Shown in pieces: positions 1 through 7,895 of a stretch of 11,269 nucleotides of DNA. Position numbers and translations under genes: made by a program. A model generated the notes under the pieces. That model saw only the letters and a list, made by a program, of their open reading frames with translations. It was not told the origin of the DNA and did not search any database. Each line of letters opens with the position of its first letter. The stretch's first letter is position 1. This DNA comes from Clostridia bacterium. Its GTDB lineage: Bacteria > Bacillota_A > Clostridia > Oscillospirales > SIG627. The stretch is from the NCBI GenBank assembly GCA_017508505.1, contig JAFVYT010000141.1:1-11269 (forward strand), in the 5' to 3' direction.

Positions 1-102
1 ATACCAAGAAAAAAAGAAAATGCAAGTCACGAGAGGACACGAATTCAATCAAGCAAGGACATTTCAAAAAACGGAAGAAGGGTGTATGCTAAAAAGGAGA
101 AT

Positions 103-108
103 GGGAGG
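103..108 (+). promoter_or_regulatory. Ribosome binding site that sets the rhaB start
   Basis: GGGAGG lies 7 nt before the ATG at 116. This placement favours 116 over the in-frame upstream ATGs at 20, 86 and 101. Translation from 116 begins directly with the FGGY-kinase N-terminal beta strand (MKTYLAVDIGASSGR), whereas the extra 32 residues encoded upstream are low-complexity and unlike kinase sequence. Confidence 0.8.
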
Positions 109-115
109 CGATGAA

Positions 116-1489
116 ATGAAAACCTATCTTGCCGTTGACATCGGCGCCTCGTCGGGGCGGCACATTCTGGGACATCTTGACTCGGGAAAAATCGTCCTCG
201 AGGAGATCTACCGATTTGAGAATTATTTGAAGGAAGAAAACGGGAGCCTCGTTTGGGACACAGAGGCACTTTTTTTTCACGTAAAGGAAGGGCTGCGGCG
301 CTGTAAACAGTGCGGCAAGGTCCCCCGAAGCGTAGCCATCGACACCTGGGGTGTGGACTACGTTTTGCTGGATGAAAAGAAAAACCCATTGTTGCCCGTG
401 TACGCCTATCGGGACGGACGGTGCGAAAGAGGGGCCGCAGCCGTGGGAGAGATCCTCCCCGATCCTGCGCTCTACCGCATTTCGGGCATTCAGAAGCAAA
501 GCTTCAACACGGTCTATCAGCTCTACTGCGATAAGGAATCGGGACGGCTTGCACGGGCGCGGCATTTTTTGATGATGCCCGAATATCTGTCCTTTCGCCT
601 TTGCGGGAGGATGGCAAACGAATACACCAATGCCTCCACCACAAATCTCTTGGATGCCGAGAAAAAGGAGTGGAGTCCCGAGATCCTGAACGCCCTCGGA
701 CTGCCGACGGCTCTGTTTTTACCCCCTTCCCTTCCCGGGACAAGCCTCGGACACTTCACCGAGGAGCTGCAAGAGGAATTGGGCTTTGATGCGGAGGTGC
801 TTCTTGCTCCCTCCCACGACACGGCCTCTGCCGTAGCGGCGATCCCCTTGGGGGAAAACGACGTTTACATTTCCTCCGGAACCTGGAGCCTTGTGGGAAC
901 GGAGAATCTCCGACCCGTCACGACCCCGGAGGCCGAAAAAGCAAACTTTACCAACGAGGGCGGTGTAGAGGGGCGCTTCCGCTTTTTGAAAAACATTATG
1001 GGAATGTGGATCTTTCAGAGCATCCGCAGAGAGCTTGACGGGGCCTACAGCTACGACGAGATGATGCATCTGGCCGAGAAAAGCACTTTTTGCGAGACCT
1101 TTGACCCCACCTCCTCGACCCTTTTGGCACCGAAGAGCATGCTCGGGGCGATCCGCAGTCTTTTGGGAAGACCCGAGCTCCCCCTTGGGGACGTTCTGTC
1201 CTCTGCCTATCACTCTCTGGCCGCGTCCTACAAAAGGACGGTGGAGGAGATCGAGGCGATCTGCCAAAAAAAGGTCTCGGCCATCCACATTGTGGGAGGG
1301 GGCAGCCGCGACGCGCATCTGAACCGACTCACCGCCGAGGCCACGGGAAAGCGAGTCTTCACGGGGCTTAGCGAGGCCACCGCACTGGGGAATCTTCTTT
1401 CTCAGATTATGAAGGATCAGGGCTTGACCCTTTCCGAGGCAAGACAAATCGTGAAATGCACCTTTACAATCAAGGAGGCAACAAAATGA
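116..1489 (+). CDS. rhaB: L-rhamnulokinase (FGGY carbohydrate kinase)
   Basis: Phosphorylates L-rhamnulose with ATP to L-rhamnulose 1-phosphate, the second step of cytosolic L-rhamnose catabolism. The 457-residue product has the usual FGGY length and order. The N-terminal phosphate-binding strand-turn DIGASSGR is at residues 8-15. WGVDYVLLDE (78-87) and YRDGRCERG (98-106) form the sugar side. SHDTASAV (233-240) carries the likely catalytic base Asp235, equivalent to E. coli Asp237. SSGTWSLVG (253-261) and the C-terminal adenosine motif VGGGSRDAHLNRLTAEATGK (393-412) complete the ATP fold. NEGG (280-283) and KNIMGMWIFQ (292-301) are typical of rhamnulokinases rather than xylulo- or glycerokinases. 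It is first in a rhaBAD operon; its stop overlaps the rhaA start in ATGA, and the rhaA ribosome binding site lies inside its last codons. The operon promoter was not identified and may lie left of the window. Confidence 0.95.
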   Translation: MKTYLAVDIGASSGRHILGHLDSGKIVLEEIYRFENYLKEENGSLVWDTEALFFHVKEGLRRCKQCGKVPRSVAIDTWGVDYVLLDEKKNPLLPVYAYRDGRCERGAAAVGEILPDPALYRISGIQKQSFNTVYQLYCDKESGRLARARHFLMMPEYLSFRLCGRMANEYTNASTTNLLDAEKKEWSPEILNALGLPTALFLPPSLPGTSLGHFTEELQEELGFDAEVLLAPSHDTASAVAAIPLGENDVYISSGTWSLVGTENLRPVTTPEAEKANFTNEGGVEGRFRFLKNIMGMWIFQSIRRELDGAYSYDEMMHLAEKSTFCETFDPTSSTLLAPKSMLGAIRSLLGRPELPLGDVLSSAYHSLAASYKRTVEEIEAICQKKVSAIHIVGGGSRDAHLNRLTAEATGKRVFTGLSEATALGNLLSQIMKDQGLTLSEARQIVKCTFTIKEATK

Positions 1490-2724
1490 ACCGATACGAA
1501 GAAGCAAAAGCAATTTGGGCCGAATTCGGCGTCGATACGGAAAAGGCGCTGGAGGCTCTGAAAAGCGTTCCCATCGCCGTACACTGCTGGCAGGGGGACG
1601 ACGTGGTGGGCTTTGATGCAAGAGAGGCCCTCTCCGGGGGCATCCAAACCACCGGCAACTACCCCGGAAAGGCACGGACTCCCGAGGAATTGATGGCCGA
1701 CTACGACAAGACCTTCTCCCTGATCCCGGGAAAAAAGAAGCTGAATCTCCACGCAAGCTACGCCATCCTGCCCGAGGGAGAACGGGTGGGCAGAGACAAG
1801 ATCGAGCCGAAGCACTTCGAGCCCTGGCTCCGCTTTGCCAAGGAAAGAGGAATGGGCATTGACTTCAACCCCACCTTCTTCTCTCACCCGATGGTCAAGG
1901 ACAACCTGACCCTCTCCTCTCCCGACGAAGAGGTGCGGCGCTACTGGATCGACCACGGAAAGGCGTGCCTGCGGATCTCCGAGCATTTTGCCCACGAAAC
2001 GGGCATCCCCACGGTGATGAACATCTGGATTCCCGACGGCTACAAGGATAACCCTGCCGACCGCATCGGCCCGAGGAGAAGATTCAAGGAAAGCCTTGAC
2101 GAGATCCTTTCCGTTCCCTATGATAAGAATATGGTCTTCGTCACCCTGGAGTCCAAGGTGTTCGGCATCGGACTGGAGAGCTACACCGTGGGAAATGCGG
2201 AATTCTGCCTGTCCTACTCCGACTACAAGGGCATCACCCCTCTGATGGACAACGGTCATTATCACCCCACGGAGGCGGTGAGCGATAAGATCTCCTCTCT
2301 GCTTCTCTTCCACGATAAGATTGCCCTCCACGTGACCCGCCCCGTGCGCTGGGACAGCGACCACGTGGTGCTCTTCGACGATGAGACCCGCGAGATCGCA
2401 AAGGAGATCGTACGGTGCAAGGCGCTGGATCGGGTCTTTATCGCCACGGACTACTTCGATGCCTCCATCAACCGCATTGCCGCGTGGGTCACGGGAGTCA
2501 GAAGCGTGCAGAAGGCCCTGCTTTACGCCCTGCTTGAGCCGAAGGGGCTCGGAAGGCTTCAGGACGAGAACGACACCACCGCCCTGCTCGTGATTTCAGA
2601 GGAAATGAAGACCGCCCCCTTCGGAGACGTATGGCACGAGTTTTTGCGGCGGGAGGGCGTCCCGATCCGTTATTACGATGAAATCAAACAATATGAAAAG
2701 GAAGTTTTGGTGAAACGAGTATGA
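1486..2724 (+). CDS. rhaA: L-rhamnose isomerase
   Basis: Interconverts L-rhamnose and L-rhamnulose, the first catabolic step, using two divalent metals in a TIM barrel. The product is 412 residues against about 419 in E. coli. All known metal ligands of E. coli RhaA are present at a constant offset of 12: Glu222, Asp255 and His258 (in MDNGHYHP), His282 (LHVTRP), Asp290 and Asp292 (VRWDSDHV), and Asp322 (TDYFDASINR). The start at 1486 is chosen over an in-frame ATG at 1456 because AAGGAGG at 1472-1478 sits 7 nt before it and the MNRYEEAKAIW N-terminus matches the family. It overlaps rhaB and rhaD by 4 nt each (ATGA), so the three proteins are probably made by coupled translation. Confidence 0.97.
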   Translation: MNRYEEAKAIWAEFGVDTEKALEALKSVPIAVHCWQGDDVVGFDAREALSGGIQTTGNYPGKARTPEELMADYDKTFSLIPGKKKLNLHASYAILPEGERVGRDKIEPKHFEPWLRFAKERGMGIDFNPTFFSHPMVKDNLTLSSPDEEVRRYWIDHGKACLRISEHFAHETGIPTVMNIWIPDGYKDNPADRIGPRRRFKESLDEILSVPYDKNMVFVTLESKVFGIGLESYTVGNAEFCLSYSDYKGITPLMDNGHYHPTEAVSDKISSLLLFHDKIALHVTRPVRWDSDHVVLFDDETREIAKEIVRCKALDRVFIATDYFDASINRIAAWVTGVRSVQKALLYALLEPKGLGRLQDENDTTALLVISEEMKTAPFGDVWHEFLRREGVPIRYYDEIKQYEKEVLVKRV

Positions 2725-3536
2725 AAAACATCTTACACGCTCCCTTTGTGGAGGAAATGAAAAAGACCTGCTCCAATATGTACCGCCTGGGCTGGGACGA
2801 GCGCAACGGCGGCAACATCAGCTACCTTCTGGAGGAAAAGGAGGTCGGGGAGTATCTGGATACAAGCGCCGTCATCCGCACCATTCCCACCGGCTTTGAT
2901 GCAAAGGAGCTGATCGGAAAAATCTTCATCGTCACGGGCACGGGCAAATATTTTAAGAACGTGGAGGACGACCCCGAGACCAATCTCGGCATCATCCGCA
3001 TCGCCGAGGACGGCACCACCGCCGAGCTTCTTTGGGGCTGGAGGGACGGGGGAAAATTCACCAGCGAATTGCCCGCTCACCTGATGAGCCATATGGCACG
3101 GCTCCGCGTGGATCCCGAAAACCGCGTGGTCATGCATTCTCACCCCACCTACACCCTTGCCATGAACTACGTGCACGAATTGGACGAAAAGAAATTCACC
3201 CATTCCCTTTGGGAGATGTGTACCGAGTGCATCGTGGTATTCCCCGACGGCGTGGGAGTGCTCCCTTGGATGCTCTGCGGCACCAATGCCATCGGCGAGG
3301 CCACCGCAAAGAAGATGGAGGAGTTCCGTCTGGTGGTATGGGGGATGCACGGCATTTACGGAGCCGGCAAGACCATGGACGAGACCTTCGGGCTCATTGA
3401 GACCGTAGAGAAGGCCGCACAGATCTATATGCTCACGTCTCACCTGCCACGAGTCAACACCATCCGCGACGAGGAAATGGTGGAATTGGCCGAGGCCTTC
3501 GGCGTAAAATACCGCAAGGACTTCCTGAATCTGTAA
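2721..3536 (+). CDS. rhaD: Rhamnulose-1-phosphate aldolase
   Basis: Class II (zinc) aldolase that cleaves L-rhamnulose 1-phosphate to dihydroxyacetone phosphate and L-lactaldehyde. The 271 residues compare with 274 in E. coli. NGGNISYLL (29-37) is the phosphate-binding loop of the class II aldolase/adducin fold. Zinc ligands are His139 and His141 in MHSHPTY and His210 in WGMHGIYG. The catalytic glutamate is Glu116 in TSELPAHL, matching E. coli Glu117. These features separate it from fuculose-phosphate aldolase and ribulose-phosphate epimerase relatives. It starts inside the rhaA stop (ATGA). The Shine-Dalgarno is weak (GGTGA at 2709-2713), consistent with translational coupling. It is the last gene of the operon; a terminator follows about 20 nt later. 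L-lactaldehyde disposal (FucO or AldA) is not encoded in view. Confidence 0.96.
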   Translation: MKNILHAPFVEEMKKTCSNMYRLGWDERNGGNISYLLEEKEVGEYLDTSAVIRTIPTGFDAKELIGKIFIVTGTGKYFKNVEDDPETNLGIIRIAEDGTTAELLWGWRDGGKFTSELPAHLMSHMARLRVDPENRVVMHSHPTYTLAMNYVHELDEKKFTHSLWEMCTECIVVFPDGVGVLPWMLCGTNAIGEATAKKMEEFRLVVWGMHGIYGAGKTMDETFGLIETVEKAAQIYMLTSHLPRVNTIRDEEMVELAEAFGVKYRKDFLNL

Positions 3537-3550
3537 TCTGAATCTGTAAA
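3525..3550 (+). repeat. 13-bp tandem repeat duplicating the rhaD stop
   Basis: The 13-nt unit CTGAATCTGTAAT covers the final codons and stop of rhaD (3525-3537). It is followed immediately by a second copy with 12 of 13 bases identical (3538-3550). This looks like a recent small slippage duplication. The coding sequence is unaffected because the first copy already terminates. Confidence 0.75.
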
Positions 3551-3555
3551 ATGAG

Positions 3556-3596
3556 AAAAAAAGAACCCGAGGAAATTTTCTCGGGTTCTTTTTTTG
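3556..3596. terminator. Bidirectional Rho-independent terminator
   Basis: An 11-bp perfect stem (AAGAACCCGAG at 3561-3571 with CTCGGGTTCTT at 3580-3590) encloses an 8-nt AT-rich loop. An A-tract (3556-3562) lies on the left and a T-tract (3588-3595) on the right, so each strand reads as stem plus U-tract. It sits between the convergent rhaD and the second ABC transporter gene, whose stop codon begins at 3599, and should end both transcripts. Confidence 0.92.
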
Positions 3597-5492
3597 TCAG
3601 GACAGCTCGAAGGCGCCTGTGTAAAGCTGATAATACTTGCCCCTTTGGGCGATCAGATCGTCATGGTCGCCGCGCTCGATGATCTCGCCGTTTTCCAGCA
3701 CCATAATGGCGTTGGAGTTGCGGACGGTGGAAAGGCGGTGGGCGATGACGAAGACGGTTCTGCCCTCCATCAGCCGATCCATTCCCTTTTCAATGAGGGC
3801 CTCCGTGCGGGTATCGATGGAGGAGGTGGCCTCATCCAGAATGAGAACGGGCGGATCCGCCACGGCGGCACGGGCGATGTTCAGAAGCTGAACCTGCCCC
3901 TGAGAAAGGTTGGAGCCGTCCCCCGCGATGAAGGTGTGGTAGCCCTCGGGGAGGTGGCGGATGAAGGAGTCCGCATTGGCAAGCTTTGCCGCGGCGATGC
4001 ACTCCTCGTCCGTGGCGTCCAGCTTTCCGTAACGGATGTTGTCCAAAACCGTTCCGGAAAAGAGGTGCGGATCCTGAAGCACCATGGAAAGGCTGCGACG
4101 CAGATCGTCCTTTTTGATCTTATTGATGTTGATCCCGTCGTAGCGGATCTTGCCGTCGGGAACGTCGTAGAAGCGATTGATGAGGTTGGTGATGGTGGTC
4201 TTGCCCGCGCCGGTGGAGCCGACGAAGGCGATCTTCTGACCCGGCTTGGCATAGAGAGAAACGTTCTTCAAAACCGTCTTCTCGGGCACGTACCCGAAGG
4301 TGACGCCGTCCAGCTCTACCCTGCCACGCAGCTCGGTGTAGGTCACGGTGCCGTCGGCCTTATGAGGATGGCGCCAGGCCCAGAGGCCCGTGCGCACGTC
4401 GCTCTCCTCGATCTCACCCTTTTCGTTCTTTCTGGCATAGACCAGGGTTACGTAGCCCTCGTCCTCCTCGGGCTTTTCATCGATGACGCGGAAAATGCGC
4501 TCGGCACCCGCCAAGGCCGTGAGGATGGAATTGAGCTGCTGGGACATCTGGCTGAAGGGACGGGAGAACTGATTGGAATAGGTCAAAAAGGCAATGAGCA
4601 TTCCCGCAGACAAGGTCTCGGGAGAGAGGATCGCCAGAGCGGCACCCACCGTTGCCACCACCGCATAGTTGATGTGGTTGAGGTTGTTCATAATGGGCAT
4701 CAGGATGCTGGCGAAGGTATGGGCCTGGGTGGCGGCACGGCAGAGCTGATCGTTGAGCTCGTCAAAGCCCTCCTTGGCCTTTTTCTCGTGGCAGAACACC
4801 TTGACTACCTTCTGTCCCTCGATCATCTCCTCGATGTAGCCGTTGACCTTACCGAGCTGAGCCTGCTGACGGATGAAAAAGCGGGCGCTGCGGCCGCCGA
4901 TGGCCTTGGTAACCCACATCATCACCCCGAGGCTTACGAGAACCACGAGGGTCAGGTGCCAGGAGGTCAGGAGCATCACCACGAAAAAGCCCACAACGGT
5001 AATGAGCCCGGAGAGGATATTGGCAATGGAGTTGGAGAGCATCTCCCTTAAGGTGTCCACGTCGTTGGTGTAAAGGCTCATCAGCTCTCCGTGGGTATGG
5101 GTATCGAAAAAGCGGATGGGGAGCCGCTCCATGGCCTCGAAGAGGTCACAGCGCAAGCGGAAAAGTGCCTTGGTGGAGATGGACAGCATAATGCGGGAAT
5201 AGCAGTAGGAGGCTACGGCACCCGTCAGGTATACAAGGCCCATACGGCAAAGCATCATCACAAACTGCCGCATCAGGGCGCCGTTTTCGGGATCCCGAAC
5301 CAGAGGGGCAATCCCCTCGTCGATGACGGGCTGCAGCATCGAGCCACCGTAGACCTGAGCAAGAGAGGTGAGGACGATGCAAAGAAAAAAGAGCGTCAGC
5401 ATCAGTCGGTTTCCCGACAAATAGGAGAAAATACGCTTGACGGTGCGGAAGACGTTCTTCGGCTTTTCGGGTGGTCTCTTGGGTGGCGGCAT
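3597..5492 (-). CDS. Heterodimeric ABC exporter subunit, catalytic (BmrD/TM288-like)
   Basis: Half-transporter of the ABC type IV (multidrug/lipid exporter) class: an N-terminal six-helix membrane domain (about residues 25-320) fused to an ATPase domain (about 390-631). The ATPase has Walker A GSTGAGKT (425-432), Q-loop Gln473, Walker B ILDEAT with catalytic Glu554, and switch His585 (IAHRLS), so its own ATP site looks fully active. Its signature is the variant LSQGQ (529-533), as in BmrD/TM288-type partners. An extra segment of about 45 residues (342-388, charged and Trp-containing) lies between the membrane and ATPase domains. The start ATG shares one base with the stop of the upstream subunit (TGATG), and AAGGAGAG precedes it by about 8 nt. 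Substrate cannot be told from sequence; drug export is the usual assumption for a marR-linked pair. Confidence 0.93.
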   Translation of the reverse strand: MPPPKRPPEKPKNVFRTVKRIFSYLSGNRLMLTLFFLCIVLTSLAQVYGGSMLQPVIDEGIAPLVRDPENGALMRQFVMMLCRMGLVYLTGAVASYCYSRIMLSISTKALFRLRCDLFEAMERLPIRFFDTHTHGELMSLYTNDVDTLREMLSNSIANILSGLITVVGFFVVMLLTSWHLTLVVLVSLGVMMWVTKAIGGRSARFFIRQQAQLGKVNGYIEEMIEGQKVVKVFCHEKKAKEGFDELNDQLCRAATQAHTFASILMPIMNNLNHINYAVVATVGAALAILSPETLSAGMLIAFLTYSNQFSRPFSQMSQQLNSILTALAGAERIFRVIDEKPEEDEGYVTLVYARKNEKGEIEESDVRTGLWAWRHPHKADGTVTYTELRGRVELDGVTFGYVPEKTVLKNVSLYAKPGQKIAFVGSTGAGKTTITNLINRFYDVPDGKIRYDGININKIKKDDLRRSLSMVLQDPHLFSGTVLDNIRYGKLDATDEECIAAAKLANADSFIRHLPEGYHTFIAGDGSNLSQGQVQLLNIARAAVADPPVLILDEATSSIDTRTEALIEKGMDRLMEGRTVFVIAHRLSTVRNSNAIMVLENGEIIERGDHDDLIAQRGKYYQLYTGAFELS

Positions 5493-7219
5493 CAGTCTTT
5501 CTCTCCTTTCTGCTGAGAGGTATATACCTCTTGATAGATTTCGTTGGTTTTCAGAAGCTCCTCGTGGGTACCCACGCCGCTGATCCTGCCGTCGTCCAGC
5601 ACCACGATGCGGTCCGCATCCTGCACGGAGGAGATTCTTTGGGCAATAATAATGGTGGTCGTATCCGAAAGCTCCCGACGGAAGGCGGCACGGATGCGCG
5701 CATCCGTGGCAGTATCCACGGCGCTGGTGGAGTCATCCAGAATAATGATCTTCGGCTTTTTCAGGAGTGCGCGGGCAATACAGAGGCGCTGCTTCTGCCC
5801 GCCGGAAACGTTCACGCCTCCCTGACCGAGCTCGGTTTCGTACCCATTCGGGAAGGAGGTAATAAAGCCGTGGGCATCCGCATTCTTGCAGGCGGTGACA
5901 ATTTCCTCATCCGTCGCATTTTCGTTTCCCCAAAGCAGGTTCTCCCGAATGGTACCGGAGAACAGAACGTTTTTCTGCAGAACCATGGCAACGTTGTTGC
6001 GTAGGGCGGAAAGAGAATACTCCTTCACGTTTTTCCCTCCCACCAAAACCTCTCCCGAGGTGGTATCGTAAAGGCGTGGGATCAGCTGAACAAGGCTTGT
6101 TTTGGCAGAGCCCGTACCCCCGATGATGCCCACCGTCTCACCGCTGCGGATGGAAAGGTTGATGTCGGAAAGGTTCAGATTGTTGGGGTCCTTGTGATAA
6201 GAGAAGTTCACCCCGCGAAATTCAATGGAGCCGTCCTTGGGCTCATCCGTGCCCATTTCGGCATCGGCAATGTCGGGAACCTCGTCCAGAACCTCGCAGA
6301 TGCGACGGGCAGCGGCGATGGAGATGATCATCATCATAAAGAGCATCGACAGCATCATCAGGCTGGTGAGGGTCTGGCCGATGTAGGTCAGAAAGCTGGC
6401 GAGCTTGCCCAATTCAAAGGTGCCGCCGATGATCATTTTACCCCCCAGCCACAAGACGGAAAGGATGCACCCGTACATCGTAAGCTGCATCACGGGGCCG
6501 TTGAGAATGATGATCTTCTCCGCTCTCATCTGCGCGCGTCTTACGTCGGCGGCGCTGACCTCGAACTTATCCCGCTCGTGCTTTTCTCTTACAAAGGCCT
6601 TGACGATGCGGATGGCGATGAGGTTTTCCTGCACCGAGGCGTTCAGAGCGTCGTACTTTTTCAGCATGGCACGGAAACGGGGATGAGCGTTGGTGGAGAT
6701 GAGAATAAAAGAGACGGCAAGCACGGGGATGGCCACCAGAAAGATTCCCGCAAGCCTTGCGTTGACCCGTATCGCCATCACCACCGCACCGACCAGCATC
6801 ATCGGACTTCTGACGGCGGAGCGAATGAGCATCATAAAGGACATCTGAACGTGGTTGACGTCCGTGGTCAGACGGGTGATGAGGGAGGAGGTGGAAAAGT
6901 GATCCACGTTCCCGAAGGAAAAGCTCTGCACCTTTTCAAAGAGCGCGGCGCGCAGATTCTTGGCAAAGCCCATAGCCGCCCGGGAGCCGAACATTCCGCC
7001 CAGAGCACCGAAGACAAGGGACAACAGCGCCATCGACACCATCAAAAGGCCCCGTGTGGCAACGTAGCCCAGATCCCCTGCGGCAATGCCGTGGTCGATG
7101 ATGTCTGCCATCACAAAGGGGATGAGCACCTCCATCACAACCTCTCCGATCATCACCAGAGGCGTCAGGATGGCATAGATCTTGTACTCCTTCACGTAGG
7201 AGGCAAGCTTTTTGATCAT
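5492..7219 (-). CDS. Heterodimeric ABC exporter subunit, degenerate site (BmrC/TM287-like)
   Basis: A 575-residue half-transporter with membrane helices over about residues 14-300 and an ATPase domain over about 330-575. Walker A is GGTGSAKT (367-374) and the Q-loop is Gln415. The signature VSGGQKQR (471-478) is canonical. The Walker B end is LDDST, with Asp496 in place of the catalytic Glu, and the switch residue is Gln527 (IAQRIS) in place of His. Its own ATP site is therefore degenerate, while its signature completes the active site of the partner encoded next. The start at 7219 is chosen because it overlaps the marR stop in ATGA and MIKKLASYVKEYK is the usual family N-terminus; an in-frame extension to 7384 would run inside marR and is not credible. 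Expected to work as an inner-membrane heterodimer with the downstream subunit. Confidence 0.94.
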   Translation of the reverse strand: MIKKLASYVKEYKIYAILTPLVMIGEVVMEVLIPFVMADIIDHGIAAGDLGYVATRGLLMVSMALLSLVFGALGGMFGSRAAMGFAKNLRAALFEKVQSFSFGNVDHFSTSSLITRLTTDVNHVQMSFMMLIRSAVRSPMMLVGAVVMAIRVNARLAGIFLVAIPVLAVSFILISTNAHPRFRAMLKKYDALNASVQENLIAIRIVKAFVREKHERDKFEVSAADVRRAQMRAEKIIILNGPVMQLTMYGCILSVLWLGGKMIIGGTFELGKLASFLTYIGQTLTSLMMLSMLFMMMIISIAAARRICEVLDEVPDIADAEMGTDEPKDGSIEFRGVNFSYHKDPNNLNLSDINLSIRSGETVGIIGGTGSAKTSLVQLIPRLYDTTSGEVLVGGKNVKEYSLSALRNNVAMVLQKNVLFSGTIRENLLWGNENATDEEIVTACKNADAHGFITSFPNGYETELGQGGVNVSGGQKQRLCIARALLKKPKIIILDDSTSAVDTATDARIRAAFRRELSDTTTIIIAQRISSVQDADRIVVLDDGRISGVGTHEELLKTNEIYQEVYTSQQKGEKD

Positions 7220-7695
7220 ACTTTCTTCCTTTCTTTGTTTTCCAAATTGTCGATCATTTTCAGAAGTGCGGAGCAGAGCACGGTCTTTTCCTCCTCGTCG
7301 ATCCCCTCCATCAATTCCTCCTCCAAGGAGTCGATAAAGGTGTGGAGGGAGGCATTCAGCTCCCTTGCCCGCTCGGTCAGGCAAACGCGCTTACTCCTGC
7401 CGTCCCGAGAATCACTCTCCCGACGGACAAGACCGCTCTTTTCCATATTCTGCAGGATGCTCGTGACACTGGAGCGGCGCACACCGAGGGCCTTCTCCAG
7501 ATCCCGTTGATACACGGCACCGTTTTTTTCCTCCCGAAGAAGGTATCCCAAAACGTGGAGCTGACCCGTATTGATCTCGTGGCGGGAGAGGTTTTCGTCT
7601 CCGTAGCGGCGGAATAGGTTCGCCACCCGAAGGATGTGCTTGCCAAAGCGGAAGCCGTCCTCCCCGCAGGGCACGGGGCTCTTCTCGGTCGTCAT
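7216..7695 (-). CDS. MarR-family transcriptional regulator
   Basis: A 159-residue dimeric winged-helix regulator. The HTH spans about residues 60-90, with recognition helix RRSSVTSILQNMEKSGLV (73-90). The beta wing carries the family motif DSRDGRSKR (95-103). Flanking helices (about 15-55 and 108-150) would form the dimer interface. It is first in an operon with two ABC exporter genes, overlapping the first by ATGA. This arrangement is known for local repressors that respond to a transported or toxic ligand. The GAGG ribosome binding site (plus-strand cctc at 7703-7706) lies 7 nt before the ATG at 7695. A perfect palindrome at the predicted transcription start suggests autorepression of the operon. 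The ligand is unknown. Confidence 0.92.
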   Translation of the reverse strand: MTTEKSPVPCGEDGFRFGKHILRVANLFRRYGDENLSRHEINTGQLHVLGYLLREEKNGAVYQRDLEKALGVRRSSVTSILQNMEKSGLVRRESDSRDGRSKRVCLTERARELNASLHTFIDSLEEELMEGIDEEEKTVLCSALLKMIDNLENKERKKV

Positions 7696-7743
7696 ATTGC
7701 TACCTCACTTCTCATGTCAGATATCGGAGTGTTTTCATCAAAT

Positions 7744-7759
7744 TGTTAGAGGTCTAACA
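7744..7759. promoter_or_regulatory. Palindromic operator, probably for the MarR regulator
   Basis: TGTTAGA-GG-TCTAACA is a perfect 7-bp inverted repeat with a 2-bp centre, a size suited to a MarR dimer. It lies 7 bp downstream of the -10 box of the leftward promoter, covering about +1 to +16. A bound repressor would block initiation or clearance. Binding by the adjacent MarR protein is inferred from position and symmetry. Confidence 0.72.
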
Positions 7760-7766
7760 TTTTTTC

Positions 7767-7795
7767 ATTATAAGTCATTGCCATAAGGGTGTCAA
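7767..7795 (-). promoter_or_regulatory. Consensus sigma-A promoter of the marR-ABC operon
   Basis: On the minus strand, TTGACA (7795-7790) and TATAAT (7772-7767) are separated by exactly 17 bp: perfect consensus at both boxes and in spacing. Transcription should start near 7760, giving a leader of about 65 nt before the marR ATG at 7695. Such a strong promoter makes sense if it is normally repressed by the operator just downstream. Confidence 0.88.
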
Positions 7796-7895
7796 TAGGC
7801 GCGGCGCAGTTTTGTGGGATGTGATAAAACAAAAAAACACATGGAAGCCTCTTTTTTGCAAAGCGACAAAAATTGTTTTTTTTTCAAATTTCATC

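Noticed and set aside
86..94. Possible extended -10 (TGCTAAAAA) for a promoter just before rhaB
   Set aside because: Only a partial match with no -35 at a suitable distance, and it overlaps the ribosome binding site region.
20..115. N-terminal extension of rhaB from the ATG at 20
   Set aside because: No ribosome binding site there and the sequence is unlike any kinase; 116 has a good one.
719..2364. Minus-strand open frames opposite rhaB and rhaA
   Set aside because: Shadows of genes with complete catalytic residues; no independent ribosome binding site or domain.
3594..5051. Long open frame on the plus strand (485 codons) opposite the second ABC gene
   Set aside because: Antisense shadow of a clear ABC exporter; Val/Gly/His-rich composition, no domain, and it starts in the terminator T-tract.
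6194..7510. Plus-strand open frame of 438 codons opposite the first ABC gene and marR
   Set aside because: Extremely His/Gln/Gly-rich and spans two real genes on the other strand; a codon-bias artefact.
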